In this document: piece after piece, positions 28,809 through 38,324 of the stretch | How positions within the stretch are numbered: the first letter of the stretch is position 1 | Layout: every line of letters begins with the position of its first letter | Source: JAKACA01 sp052143575 | GTDB taxonomy: Bacteria; Actinomycetota; Acidimicrobiia; Acidimicrobiales; Bog-793 | DNA length: 64,000 nt | NCBI GenBank assembly: GCA_052143575.1 | Contig: JBKQSP010000076.1 | Span: 1-64,000 of the forward strand | Direction: 5' to 3' | The notes under the pieces: model-generated | The model's database searches: none | Seen by the model: only the letters and a program-made list of their open reading frames with translations | What the model was told of the DNA's origin: nothing | Translations under genes and position numbers: made by a program

Positions 28809-30502
28809 GGGCGAGCCGGCAGCACGGGGGCGGAGCGACCGGAGCCGGAGCTCGGGTGTCGGCTGTCGCCATCGTCGGTCGGAGTCACTTTGCCAACCTG
28901 CTCTTCGTGGTACTCGGCCTCCACGTTCACGTTCCACGTGTCGTATGTCTCGCCGAAGAGGTTCTCGACCGCCAGCAAGGCGGTCAGCATGGAGTGGTCC
29001 TGGTTGTTGTAGCGGTGCATGCCGTTGCGACCCACAGGGTGGACGTTCCCCACCTCGGCGTCGAGGAACCGGCGGATGACTTCGACCCGTTCGACATAAC
29101 CGGCGTCGTAGACGGGATAGGCCTTCGGCATCCTCACGACATACCCGCGCTCGACGTCGGCAGGCTCGACGAGGCCGATCGCCGCCAGCTCGCGGGCCCC
29201 GAGGGCGATGAGATCGTCGTCTGCCATGTTCCAGAGCTCGTCGCCCTCGAAGACGAAGTACTCGAGCCCGAGGCAGGTGCGGCCGTCCTTCACCATGTCC
29301 GGCGACCACGACCCGAAGTTCTGGATGCGGCCGAGCTGCACCTTCTCGTCGTGTACGTAGATCCAGTTGTCAGGAAAGCCGCGCTCGGCGGGCACGACGA
29401 GGGCCACGGTGAGGAAATCGCGGTAGTGGAGACCTTTGGCGGCGAGCTGCACCTCCTCCGGTGCCGGCGGGTCGAGCGTCATCACGAGCTCGCTGATGGG
29501 CATCGAGGAGATGACGGAATCGACCGGCACTTCCTCCTGAACGAGGCTGCCGTCCGCGCCGGGGGAGGTCACCTCGACGGCGACGGCTCCTGTGCGGTCG
29601 CGCCGGATGCGGGTGACCCAGTGGCTGAGCGAGACGGTGGAACCCTGCGCCCTCACCAACTCCGTGGCCCGCTCCCACATCATGCCCGGCCCGAAGCGGG
29701 GGTACTCGAACTCTTCGATGAGCGACGTGATGACACTGCGCTTGCGCCGCGGCAGCAGGCCATTGGTCAGTGCCTTCCAGAGCGAGAGCGTCTTGATCCG
29801 CTGAGCGGCCCAGTCCGCCTGGATCTCGGTCGCCGGCATGCCCCAGACCTTCTCGGTGTAGGACTTGAAGAACTTGCGGTAGAGGCGCCATCCAAAGCGC
29901 GACGCCACCCAGCCCTCGTACGTGTGAGGGTCCTTCGGGCGGCGGACCCGCACCCACACGTAAGAGAATCCGCATCTCATCGACTCGGCGAGCCCGAGAC
30001 CACGCAGGGCGTTGCCGATCTGGATCGGGTAGTCGAAGAATGTTCCCTCGTAGTAGATGCGGCTCAGCCGCGGCCGAAGGAGGAGATCCTCCGGGCCGAG
30101 TATCTCGTGCCAGAACGCCGTGACCTCGGGAACCTTCGTGAAGAAGCGGTGGCCCCCGATGTCGAAGCGCCACCCTTCCCGTTCCACCGTGCGAGCGATC
30201 CCGCCGACGACCGAATCCGCCTCGACGACGCGGCACGTGCAACCGCGTTTCCCGAGGGCGTAGGCGGCCGTGAGGCCGGCCGGCCCGGCACCGATCACGA
30301 GCACCCGCCCCGGCGTCTCTCGATCGTGCGGTGCCGCCGCATCGGCGGCGGGCACCTCGACGACAGGCTCCCCGGCCGCGGGTACCTCGCCGGCGGTGGC
30401 GAGCACCGGCACGGGGGCGCCCCTCTCGCCGGCCGTGGGCACCATGGCCTCATTCTCGCGCAAGCGGAGCCACGCCTCAGGTGGACGCAGGGCCGAGATC
30501 AC
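28805..30502 (-). CDS. FAD-dependent oxidoreductase related to UDP-galactopyranose mutase/protoporphyrinogen oxidase
   Basis: This protein of about 565 aa has a Rossmann FAD site VLVIGAGPAGLTAAYALG (about residue 65 from this start), the GGIARTVEREGWRFDIGGHRFF segment typical of UGM-like flavoproteins, and a C-terminal FAD-contacting region (GRNGMHRYNNQDHSM). Family members act on sugar nucleotides or prenyl/porphyrin substrates; placement between two glycosyltransferases favours sugar metabolism. GTG at 30502 overlaps the upstream stop (GTGA). ATG at 30445 is the alternative and would remove a linker with no recognised domain. It is not a standard Glf by length. Confidence 0.8.
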   Translation of the reverse strand: MISALRPPEAWLRLRENEAMVPTAGERGAPVPVLATAGEVPAAGEPVVEVPAADAAAPHDRETPGRVLVIGAGPAGLTAAYALGKRGCTCRVVEADSVVGGIARTVEREGWRFDIGGHRFFTKVPEVTAFWHEILGPEDLLLRPRLSRIYYEGTFFDYPIQIGNALRGLGLAESMRCGFSYVWVRVRRPKDPHTYEGWVASRFGWRLYRKFFKSYTEKVWGMPATEIQADWAAQRIKTLSLWKALTNGLLPRRKRSVITSLIEEFEYPRFGPGMMWERATELVRAQGSTVSLSHWVTRIRRDRTGAVAVEVTSPGADGSLVQEEVPVDSVISSMPISELVMTLDPPAPEEVQLAAKGLHYRDFLTVALVVPAERGFPDNWIYVHDEKVQLGRIQNFGSWSPDMVKDGRTCLGLEYFVFEGDELWNMADDDLIALGARELAAIGLVEPADVERGYVVRMPKAYPVYDAGYVERVEVIRRFLDAEVGNVHPVGRNGMHRYNNQDHSMLTALLAVENLFGETYDTWNVNVEAEYHEEQVGKVTPTDDGDSRHPSSGSGRSAPVLPARP

Positions 30503-32196
30503 GACGGGCTGAACCGGTCGAGGGTGGAGCCCTCGTAGATCTCGAACGGCGTGTCGGTCTTGAGGGTCTGCAGGACGACCTTGTAATGGTGGCCCGGCCA
30601 TGCGACGAGGTCGCGCAGGATCGTCTGGCACGAGAGGCCGAAGCCGTTGTAGCCCGGCGCCCACACGTAGAACACCGTCCCGGTCGGGCCGGCGAGCGAC
30701 TCCACCCGGTGCACGAAGGCCGCCGGCGAGGCAGCGTTGACGACCTGCAGGTAATTGACCCAGTCGACGATCTCGGGCGCCGTCCCCCGCGGGTAGGTGA
30801 TCTCCTGGTACCGATCGCCGAGGACACGGCTCACGGCCGGCCCGAGCTGGTCGGGGCAGTAGGCAACGACGTCACCGGCACGAGCCTCGGCGGCGATGGC
30901 GGCGCCCACGTGCCCGGCGCCGGTGCGAGAGATGTAGGAGTTCGGGACGGCAGCCAGGAAGCCGAGCACGATGGCCACGGCGAGGAAGCCGTGCCTCGTC
31001 CAGCGGTCGGGGATCGCCGTCAGCCCGTAGGCCATGATGACGAGGCCAGGGAACAGCACGGCGGACGTGTAACGGTCTGCGAAGGTGGCGCCGTCGATGC
31101 GGCCGGCGAGAATCCCGAGCACGATCGTGGCGAGGAAGGCGACCGCGAGGGCCCGCACGCCCGGCCGCGTCCGGATGTCGAGCACGACGAGCCAGCGTCC
31201 CATCGGCGTCCCGAAGAGCGCCAGCACGGCGAAGAAGAAGAAGAGCACGGCGAGCCCGCGCCCGAAGTCGGAGTTGCCGCCGGCGAACTGCGTGACAGTG
31301 AACACGACGGCCGTGAGCTGAGCGGGCGCCGCCCACGGCGTGCCCGTGTGGTGGGTCTGGAACCACAGCGTGGGGAGCCAGGGAAGAAACGACACCCCGG
31401 CTGCGACGAGTGCGGCGAAGGCGTACCGGCCCGCCTGCCGGAACGGTCCCTTCCAGGCGCACCAAGCCGCCCCGGCGGCGATGACCGCCGTCGAGTAGAG
31501 CGACCAGTAGTGGCTGTAGAGCAGCGCCGAGGTGACAACTCCCAAGGCGACGGCGTTCCACAAGCTGGGGCGCCGCAGCAGGCTCATGAGCGACAGCACG
31601 GTGAGGGTCCCGAGGAGGATGGCGAGGGCGTACATACGCGCCTCGGTGTCGTAATAGACGGCAAACGGCGACATCGCCATGAGCAGGGTGACGGCCCAGG
31701 CCGTCGTGCGGCCGCGCTCGCGGCGAACCGCCTGCTCGGCGGGGGAGGCGCTCTCGAGGGTCCACCAGTGCGAGCCCACCCGGTAGCCCGTGAGCCAGGC
31801 GATCGGGAGGTTGATGACGCCGACGACACCCGACATGGAGCGCACCGAGAGGTTGCTCTCGCCGAACAGCTTCATCCAGAAATGCAGCAGGTAGTAGTAG
31901 AGGGGCGGGGCGCCGTCGTCGCGAAGCAGGGCCGGTATCTGATGCAGGGGGGCGCGGGCGATGTTGACGGTGAGCGCCTCGTCGAGCCAGAGCGCCGACG
32001 GTGTCCAGAACCGCAGCCAGATCGCCACCGCCAGTGTCAGGACGACGGCAGCCTTGACCCCGAAGTCCCGTCGAAAGCCGCCGCCGGGGCGCACGGCGTC
32101 ACCGGGCGCGTCAAGCTCTGACTGGCTCGGCGCGTCAGCGTGGGCGGAGACCTCGGAGGTCCGCACCAGCGGGTCTTCGAGGTGCATCGAGGCCAT
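30499..32196 (-). CDS. GT39-like polytopic glycosyltransferase (GT-C fold)
   Basis: The 565-aa membrane protein has about eleven hydrophobic segments. After the first helix comes the loop PSALWLDEALTVN, whose Asp-Glu pair matches the catalytic DE of GT39/ArnT-type GT-C enzymes that use polyprenyl-phosphate sugars. DGAPPLYYYLLHFWMKLFG and the C-terminal soluble domain also fit. ATG at 32196 is chosen as the first start after the divergent intergenic region; ATG at 32187 is possible. It heads a three-gene coupled set with the UGM-like flavoprotein and the GT4. Confidence 0.82.
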   Translation of the reverse strand: MASMHLEDPLVRTSEVSAHADAPSQSELDAPGDAVRPGGGFRRDFGVKAAVVLTLAVAIWLRFWTPSALWLDEALTVNIARAPLHQIPALLRDDGAPPLYYYLLHFWMKLFGESNLSVRSMSGVVGVINLPIAWLTGYRVGSHWWTLESASPAEQAVRRERGRTTAWAVTLLMAMSPFAVYYDTEARMYALAILLGTLTVLSLMSLLRRPSLWNAVALGVVTSALLYSHYWSLYSTAVIAAGAAWCAWKGPFRQAGRYAFAALVAAGVSFLPWLPTLWFQTHHTGTPWAAPAQLTAVVFTVTQFAGGNSDFGRGLAVLFFFFAVLALFGTPMGRWLVVLDIRTRPGVRALAVAFLATIVLGILAGRIDGATFADRYTSAVLFPGLVIMAYGLTAIPDRWTRHGFLAVAIVLGFLAAVPNSYISRTGAGHVGAAIAAEARAGDVVAYCPDQLGPAVSRVLGDRYQEITYPRGTAPEIVDWVNYLQVVNAASPAAFVHRVESLAGPTGTVFYVWAPGYNGFGLSCQTILRDLVAWPGHHYKVVLQTLKTDTPFEIYEGSTLDRFSPS

Positions 32197-32309
32197 GTTA
32201 GTGCCCAGACCCCAAGTTCCTCGGGCGCTGCGAATTCCCGCCGCCATACCCACGCCGGGGCCGAAAGCGTGCGTAATATGACCGACACGTACGAGCCAGG
32301 GGGATCAAC
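32197..32309. promoter_or_regulatory. divergent promoter region between the glycan genes and the peptide importer
   Basis: The region separates a minus-strand glycosyltransferase from the plus-strand importer operon. A -10-like TAATAT at 32274-32279 lies 30 bases before the importer GTG; no good -35 is visible. AGGGGG stands nine bases before that GTG as ribosome-binding site. Confidence 0.4.
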
Positions 32310-34040
32310 GTGCCCGACAATTTCGATCGTCGTGAGTTTCTCGCCAAGGCGGCCAAGGGTGGCGCCGCCTTCACCTTGCTCGGTGCCGGCGGGACGCTCC
32401 TGGACGCCTGCGGCGGCAACGGCACCAAGTCGGGCAGCTCGACCACGACGACCGTGGCGAAGGCAAAAGCGGTCACGATCGGCGTCAACCCGCCGCCGAA
32501 GGGGGCGACCCTCGGCGGCACCATCACGATGGGCACCGAGGCGGAGGAAGCCGGCATGGATCCCACCGTCGCCCACTTCGACTCGACGGGCGTCTGCTAT
32601 GCCCGCACGGTCTACGACCCGCTGGCGATGGTGACCTTCCAGGGCGACGTCGTGCCCTACCTGGCCGAGTCGATCGTCCCGAACACGACGTTCACGGAGT
32701 GGACCATCACGCTGCGCCCGAACGTCACCTTCCACGACGGCACGCCCTGTGACGGCCAGGCGCTGACGTTCTGCATGCAGCACTTCCAGGCATCGGAACT
32801 CGTGAACTTCGCGCTCACGTACTGGAAGAAGAACGGCGTCAAGCAAAGCGGCCCGCTCTCGTGCACCATCCAGATGTCCGACCCGTGGGTGGCCTTCCCG
32901 GCCTGGCTCGCCGGCTACATCGGCGGCCAGGTCGCCTACCTCTTCTCCCCGACGGCCTACAACAAGAAGCCGGTCGAGTCGTGGCTCAACACCCATCCCG
33001 TCGGGACGGGGCCCTTCATGCTCCAGCAGTGGGAGGTCAACGACCACTTCACGGTCGTGAAGAACCCGCACTACTGGCGCAAGGACGCCCTCGGGCGGCA
33101 GCTGCCCTACCTCGATTCTTTCACCTTCAAGCCCTTGCCGGACGTGACGTCACGTTACGACGCCCTCGAGGCCGGCACCCTCCAGATCATGCACACCGAC
33201 GACGACCCGACGATCATCTCGATGGAGGGCAACAAGAACGTCGACGTCCTTCTCGACAGCGAGATCCGGCTCGGGGAGCCGGACTGCAACTTCGGGATGA
33301 TCAACGTCGCCGACGCCACGCTGAAGGACATCCGCCTCCGGCAGGCTCTCGCCTACTGCTTCAACCAGGAGGCCTTCTGCGCCGACATCGGAAGCGGGCT
33401 CCTCGTCCCGACGCAAGGCCCCTTCCCGTCGCCGAGCCCCTACTACGGTCCCACCGGCTACCCGGCCTACAACCTCACGAAGGCGCAGGGGCTCGTGAAG
33501 TCCTGGATGGCTGACAACGGCGGCAAGAAGCCCAGCATCAAGTACACGACGACGCCGACGCCGGAGTCGCTGAAGTCGGCCGCCTTCGTGCAGGCGCAGT
33601 ACCAGGCGGCAGGCTTCGACGTCACCGTCGGCACCGTGCAACAGGCAGCCCTTATCAACGACGCCCTCGCCGGCGGCTTCCAGGTCTTCGCTTGGCGGCA
33701 GTTCGCCAACATCGACCCTGACCTCAACTACGTCTTCTGGTCGTCGACGGGGGGCGTCATCGACTTCTCCCGCAACGACGACCCCAAGATCGACGCCGCC
33801 CTCGACCGCGCCCGCCAGGCGACTGACGAGGCGACCCGCGTGAGCGCCTACCAGGAGGTCGCCAGCCGCTTCGCCGTCGACCTGCCCTACATCTGGGCCT
33901 CCCGTGACGTCTGGAGCGTCGGTGCCCTCAAGTCCGTGCAGAACTGGAACAACTCGACGACGGTGGCGGGCGCCCGCGGATGCCCCATGATGTCGGGCAT
34001 CATCTGGCCGACCGAGATGTGGCTGGACAGCAGCGCCTAA
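32310..34040 (+). CDS. ABC transporter substrate-binding protein, family 5, Tat-exported lipoprotein
   Basis: The 576-aa protein starts with a twin-arginine signal (DRREFLAKAAKGG, residues 6-18), followed by a lipobox ending LLDAC at about residue 34; it is thus probably exported folded and lipid-anchored. The mature part is a family-5 solute-binding fold with TVYDPLA, VTFHDGTP, YWRKDALGR and LRQALAYCFNQEAFC segments. It captures peptides or related ligands for the permeases encoded directly downstream. GTG start with strong AGGGGG ribosome-binding site. First gene of a five-gene importer operon. Confidence 0.93.
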   Translation: MPDNFDRREFLAKAAKGGAAFTLLGAGGTLLDACGGNGTKSGSSTTTTVAKAKAVTIGVNPPPKGATLGGTITMGTEAEEAGMDPTVAHFDSTGVCYARTVYDPLAMVTFQGDVVPYLAESIVPNTTFTEWTITLRPNVTFHDGTPCDGQALTFCMQHFQASELVNFALTYWKKNGVKQSGPLSCTIQMSDPWVAFPAWLAGYIGGQVAYLFSPTAYNKKPVESWLNTHPVGTGPFMLQQWEVNDHFTVVKNPHYWRKDALGRQLPYLDSFTFKPLPDVTSRYDALEAGTLQIMHTDDDPTIISMEGNKNVDVLLDSEIRLGEPDCNFGMINVADATLKDIRLRQALAYCFNQEAFCADIGSGLLVPTQGPFPSPSPYYGPTGYPAYNLTKAQGLVKSWMADNGGKKPSIKYTTTPTPESLKSAAFVQAQYQAAGFDVTVGTVQQAALINDALAGGFQVFAWRQFANIDPDLNYVFWSSTGGVIDFSRNDDPKIDAALDRARQATDEATRVSAYQEVASRFAVDLPYIWASRDVWSVGALKSVQNWNNSTTVAGARGCPMMSGIIWPTEMWLDSSA

Positions 34041-34159
34041 ATCGCCCTTCACGAGACATCGGTGCGCTCAAGGTCGGCGTTCAACCGGCCGAAGGGGAAT
34101 GAGCCTGGGCGGCGCCGGGGTCGAGAACTACCATTCGAAGACGGGGTGAGAGGGGTCTG

Positions 34160-35128
34160 ATGCGGCTGTTTCTGGGACGGGTGCGAGGGGCGGTGGAGGT
34201 GATCGTGACGCTGTTCCTCGTCACGATCGTCACCTTCTACCTCACCTCGAAGCTCCCCGGGAACGAAGGCGCCGTCATCTGCGGTTCGGCGCCGCTGTCA
34301 TGCGTGCGGCACGAGGACGCCATCCTCTACCTCAATCATCCGTTCTTCGCCCGCTACTTCCACTGGCTCGGCAACTTGTTGAGCGGCAACCTCGGCAACA
34401 CGCTCACACCGCCGGTTCCCATCACGACGCTCCTCAAGCAGGACTACCCGGTGACGCTCGAGCTCGTGATCTTCAGTCAGGTCATGGCCGTCATCGTGGC
34501 CATCCCGATGGCGATGTGGGGAGCGCTGCGCGCCGACGGCATCTTCGACAAGGTCACGACGAGCCTCAGCTTTGCGACGTTGTCGCTGCCGACGTTCATC
34601 GTCGGCCCGCTCCTCGTGCTGATCTTCACCCTCTCCAAGCCGTTCAACTGGTTCCCGGGGGTGGCCTCCACCGTGCCCTCGTTCGGGAGCAGCCCGCTCA
34701 CGAACCTCGACGTCATGTTCCTGCCCTCGCTGGCGCTCGCCATCGGCTCACTCGCCGTCTACCAACGGCTGCTGCGCGCCGACATGATCGCCACCTTGGA
34801 GGAGGACTTCATCGTGATGGCCCGCGCCAAGGGCCTCTCGACGTGGCGAATCCTCTTCCGTCACGCCTTCCGGCCGTCGACCTTCACCGTCATGACCGTC
34901 GGAGGCGTCCAGGTGGCCACCCTCATCACCGGTGCCGTGATCGTGGAGTACGTCTTCGGCCTGCAAGGCCTCGGGTCGGCGCTCATCGCCGCCGTCAGCG
35001 AGAAGGACCTTCCCACCGTCCAGGTCATCACGATCATCGTCGCCGTCGCCTTCATCGTCATCAACTTCACCATCGACCAGCTCTACACCGTCATCGATCC
35101 GAGGGTTCGCCGTGCCCGAGCAGTTTGA
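34160..35128 (+). CDS. ABC transporter permease, DppB/OppB type
   Basis: The 322-aa inner-membrane permease has about six helices and the binding-protein-dependent transport motif MARAKGLSTWRILFRHAFRPS (EAA loop) that contacts the ATPase. It lies 119 bases after the binding protein and overlaps the next permease by 17 bases. Length and topology are those of the DppB half of a peptide importer. Confidence 0.94.
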   Translation: MRLFLGRVRGAVEVIVTLFLVTIVTFYLTSKLPGNEGAVICGSAPLSCVRHEDAILYLNHPFFARYFHWLGNLLSGNLGNTLTPPVPITTLLKQDYPVTLELVIFSQVMAVIVAIPMAMWGALRADGIFDKVTTSLSFATLSLPTFIVGPLLVLIFTLSKPFNWFPGVASTVPSFGSSPLTNLDVMFLPSLALAIGSLAVYQRLLRADMIATLEEDFIVMARAKGLSTWRILFRHAFRPSTFTVMTVGGVQVATLITGAVIVEYVFGLQGLGSALIAAVSEKDLPTVQVITIIVAVAFIVINFTIDQLYTVIDPRVRRARAV

Positions 35129-36104
35129 CGTCGGTGTCGTCGGCCTGGCCCACGGGCTCGGCGGCCCCCACCCCCACCCCGAGGATCCCTTCCTCAAGGC
35201 CGAGGACGTGCAATCGACGTCCTCGGGAGGCGGGCCCCTGGCGCCGGCACGGGGACGCTCGATGTGGAGGCAGCTCGGGTGGGGCTTCTGGGTTGCCGTG
35301 GCGATCTGCGCTGCCTGGATCCTGGCGGCCATCTTCGCCAGCGTCCTCCCCCTCCCCGACCCGAACTTCGCCCAGTTCAACCCGTCCGCGCCCGACTACT
35401 GCTTCCAGAGCCTCGGGCACTCCTACTCGGCCCACTGGCTCGGCTGCGACACCAACGGCCGCGACATCCTCTCGCGCATCGTCTTCGGCTCGAGGGTGTC
35501 GCTCGAGGTCGGCTTCGCCTCCATCGCCATCGGCCTCGTCATCGGCGGCGTCCTCGGTGTCATCTCGGGGTATTTCCGCGGGTGGATCGACGAGGCCCTC
35601 ACGGTCGTCTCGAACGTCTTCCTCTCGTTCCCCTACCTCGTGCTCGCCCTCGTCATCGTGACCTTCCTCGGCAACAGCCTCACCGACATCATCGTCATCA
35701 TCGCCATCCTCGCCTGGCCGCTCCTCTTCCGGGTCGTGCGGGCGGCCACCATCGAGTACTCCCAGCGGGAGTACGTCCTTGCCGCCCAGGCGCTCGGTTC
35801 CAAGCCGAGCCGCATCCTGCGCACCCTCCTGTTGCCCGACATCATCCCTTCCGCCATCACCTATGCCCTCCTCGGGGTGCCCCTCGCCATCGTGGCCGAA
35901 GGCGCCCTCTCCTACCTCGGCCAGTCGGTGCCGTTGCCGACGGCGACGTGGGGCAACATGATCGCGGCGGGCTCCGGCGCCATCTCGCAGGACCCGATGC
36001 TGCTCATCGCTCCGGCCGTCGCCATGTTCTCGTTCATCCTCCCCGTCAACTTCATCGGGGACCGCTTGCGATCTGTCCTCGACAGCCGTCAGGGAGTCAT
36101 ATGA
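35112..36104 (+). CDS. ABC transporter permease, DppC/OppC type
   Basis: The 330-aa permease has a cytoplasmic N-terminal extension of roughly 50 residues (with HPHPEDPF), a first helix near residues 55-75, the conserved LGCDTNGRDILSRIVFGSRVSL, and the EAA loop YVLAAQALGSKPSRILRTLLLP. It pairs with the upstream DppB-type subunit. GTG at 35112 lies within the end of that gene. Its stop overlaps the ATG of the next gene (ATGA). Confidence 0.94.
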   Translation: MPEQFDVGVVGLAHGLGGPHPHPEDPFLKAEDVQSTSSGGGPLAPARGRSMWRQLGWGFWVAVAICAAWILAAIFASVLPLPDPNFAQFNPSAPDYCFQSLGHSYSAHWLGCDTNGRDILSRIVFGSRVSLEVGFASIAIGLVIGGVLGVISGYFRGWIDEALTVVSNVFLSFPYLVLALVIVTFLGNSLTDIIVIIAILAWPLLFRVVRAATIEYSQREYVLAAQALGSKPSRILRTLLLPDIIPSAITYALLGVPLAIVAEGALSYLGQSVPLPTATWGNMIAAGSGAISQDPMLLIAPAVAMFSFILPVNFIGDRLRSVLDSRQGVI

Positions 36105-37183
36105 GCCCGAAACGCCACGTCCGCGAGATGGACGACCTCGACGATCGTCCCCTCCTGCAGGTCGAAGGCGTCAAGACGTACTTCCAGACGGCACACGGCC
36201 TCGTCAAGTCCGTCGACGGCGTCAGCTTCAACCTCGAGCGCGGGCGCACCCTCGCCATCGTCGGCGAGTCCGGATCGGGCAAGAGCGTCCTCTCGCAGTC
36301 GATCATGGGCCTGCTCCCGATGCACGGAGTCGTTCGGGAGGGTCGTGTCCGCTTCGGCGACGTCGAGCTCACGAAGGCGTCCGTCAACGAGCTGCGCGAG
36401 CTCTGGGGCGCCCAGATCTCGATGATCTTCCAAGACCCGGCGACCGCCCTCAACCCCGTCGTACGGGTCGGGCGTCAGGTCACCGAGTCGCTCCGCTACC
36501 ACCTCGCCATGTCGCGCAGCGACGCCCAGGAGACAGCCATCGCCCTGCTGCGCTCCGTCGGCCTGCCCGAGCCCGAGGTGCGCTTGCGCTGGTACCCGCA
36601 CCAGTTCTCCGGAGGCATGCAGCAGCGGATCGTCATCGCCGTCGCCATCGCCTGCGGCCCGAAGCTCCTCCTCGCCGACGAACCGACGACAGGCCTCGAC
36701 GTGACCGTCTCGGCTCAGATCCTCGACCTCATCAACCGGCTCCAACAAGAGCGCTACATGTCGGTCATCCTCGTCACCCACGACCTCGGCGTCGTGACGG
36801 GGCGGGCCGACGACGTCCTTGTCATGTACGCCGGCAAGATCGTCGAGCGGGCTCCCACGGCCGTCCTCTTCCGTGACATGCGGATGCCCTACACCGAGGC
36901 ACTCCTGCGGTCCGCCCCGCGGCTGTCCAATCCCGCCCACACGCGCCTACACGCAATTTCGGGCAGCCCGCCGAACCCGGCCGCCTTGCCCCCGGGTTGC
37001 CGTTTCGCCGCCCGCTGCCCCTACGTGCAGCCGAAGTGCATCGCCGAGGAGCCGACATTGCGCGACGCCGACTCGCCCAATCACCAGTACGCCTGCTGGT
37101 ACCCGGTGGGTACGCCAGAAGGCCGCCAAGCCCTCGAGGACAACCTTGCAAAGGGCGTCCCTGCCGCCACAGGAGTGATCTGA
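36101..37183 (+). CDS. ABC transporter ATP-binding protein, DppD/OppD type
   Basis: The 360-aa ATPase has Walker A GESGSGKSV, the Q-loop MIFQDPATALNPV, signature FSGGMQQRI, Walker B LLLADEPTT and H-loop VTHD. The C-terminal oligo/dipeptide-transport domain has the cysteine cluster CRFAARCPYVQPKC, which in relatives binds an iron-sulfur cluster or supports dimerisation. It energises the importer together with the next gene product. Confidence 0.95.
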   Translation: MSPKRHVREMDDLDDRPLLQVEGVKTYFQTAHGLVKSVDGVSFNLERGRTLAIVGESGSGKSVLSQSIMGLLPMHGVVREGRVRFGDVELTKASVNELRELWGAQISMIFQDPATALNPVVRVGRQVTESLRYHLAMSRSDAQETAIALLRSVGLPEPEVRLRWYPHQFSGGMQQRIVIAVAIACGPKLLLADEPTTGLDVTVSAQILDLINRLQQERYMSVILVTHDLGVVTGRADDVLVMYAGKIVERAPTAVLFRDMRMPYTEALLRSAPRLSNPAHTRLHAISGSPPNPAALPPGCRFAARCPYVQPKCIAEEPTLRDADSPNHQYACWYPVGTPEGRQALEDNLAKGVPAATGVI

Positions 37184-37184
37184 G

Positions 37185-38234
37185 ATGGCCGGAAGCGGCA
37201 CCGCCCAGATGAGGGACGCCTCCGAGGCGATCGTCCGGGTGGAGAACCTCGTCGTGGAGTTCCCCGCCCCCGGCGGCAAGAAGGTGCACGCCGTCTCGGA
37301 CGTGAGCTTCGACGTCTATCCGGGCGAGACGCTCGGCATCGTCGGTGAGTCAGGCTGCGGCAAGTCCACGACCGGGCGCGCCATCCTGGCCCTGCCGAAG
37401 CCGACGAGCGGCAAGGTCTTCTTCGAGGGCACCGATCTCACGACGATCTCCGGCGAGGAGCTGCGCTCGGTCCGCACGAAGCTGCAGGTCATCTTCCAGG
37501 ACCCCATCTCCTCGCTCTACCCGCGGCGGACGATCACCGACCTCGTGACGGAGCCGCTCGCCATCTGGGGTGTCGGCAGCGAGGCCGACCGGGTCGAGCG
37601 GGCGCGCCTCATGCTCGGCGAGGTCAACATGGACTACGACACGGTGAGCTGGCGCCGGCCCTACGAGTTCTCCATCGGGCAGTGCCAGCGCATCTCGATC
37701 GCCCGGGCGCTCATGCTCAACCCGAAGGTCATCGTCTGCGACGAGCCCGTCTCGGCCCTCGACGTCTCCGTGCAAGCACAGATCCTGAACCTGCTCGAGG
37801 ACATGAAGCTGCGTTACGGCCTCACGCTGCTGTTCATCTCGCACGACCTCGCCGTCGTGAAGAACGTGAGCGACCGTGTCGTCGTCATGTTCCTCGGCAA
37901 GCTCTGCGAGGTGGCCGACAGCGAGACGCTCTACTCGCGGCCGTCCCACCCCTACACGCGTGCCCTCCTCATGGCGAGCGTGATCTCCTCCCGCGCCATG
38001 TCCCGGGCTGCCGGCCCCGCCCCCATCCTCGACGGCGAGGAGGAGCACAGCACGGAGATGCCCTCCTCGATCAGCCCGCCGAGCGGTTGCCGCTATCGCA
38101 CCCGCTGCCCGCGCGCCCAGTCGATCTGCGCCGTGCAGGAGCCGGTGATGCGCGAGATCGACCGCGGTCACTTCGTGGCCTGCCACTTCCCGCTCGGCGC
38201 CGACTCGACGGTGCCGAACTACTCCGCCAACTGA
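37185..38234 (+). CDS. ABC transporter ATP-binding protein, DppF/OppF type
   Basis: This 349-aa second ATPase has Walker A GESGCGKST, Q-loop VIFQDPISSLYPR, Walker B VIVCDEP and a H-loop ISHD, plus the C-terminal CRYRTRCPRAQSIC cluster. Its signature is FSIGQCQRI rather than the usual LSGGQ-type, a departure seen in some actinobacterial DppF proteins. It starts one base after the previous stop and ends the operon, converging on rpsA. Confidence 0.94.
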   Translation: MAGSGTAQMRDASEAIVRVENLVVEFPAPGGKKVHAVSDVSFDVYPGETLGIVGESGCGKSTTGRAILALPKPTSGKVFFEGTDLTTISGEELRSVRTKLQVIFQDPISSLYPRRTITDLVTEPLAIWGVGSEADRVERARLMLGEVNMDYDTVSWRRPYEFSIGQCQRISIARALMLNPKVIVCDEPVSALDVSVQAQILNLLEDMKLRYGLTLLFISHDLAVVKNVSDRVVVMFLGKLCEVADSETLYSRPSHPYTRALLMASVISSRAMSRAAGPAPILDGEEEHSTEMPSSISPPSGCRYRTRCPRAQSICAVQEPVMREIDRGHFVACHFPLGADSTVPNYSAN

Positions 38235-38295
38235 GCGACGGCCTCGCCTGTCAGGCGACCGCCAGAATCCTTCGCCACCGCCCTGAGCCCTGCTG

Positions 38296-38317
38296 AGCGC
38301 CGCCCTCCGGCGGCGCT
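38296..38317. terminator. bidirectional stem-loop between the importer operon and rpsA
   Basis: AGCGCCGCC at 38296-38304 pairs perfectly with GGCGGCGCT at 38309-38317 around the 4-base loop CTCC. It sits between two converging genes and could end transcripts from both sides. There is no T-run, as is common in high-GC actinobacteria. Confidence 0.7.
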
Positions 38318-38324
38318 GCGGGGC

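Noticed and set aside
36101..38234. Cysteine clusters in the C-termini of both importer ATPases as an unusual feature
   Set aside because: The oligo/dipeptide-transport C-terminal domain commonly carries this cysteine motif.
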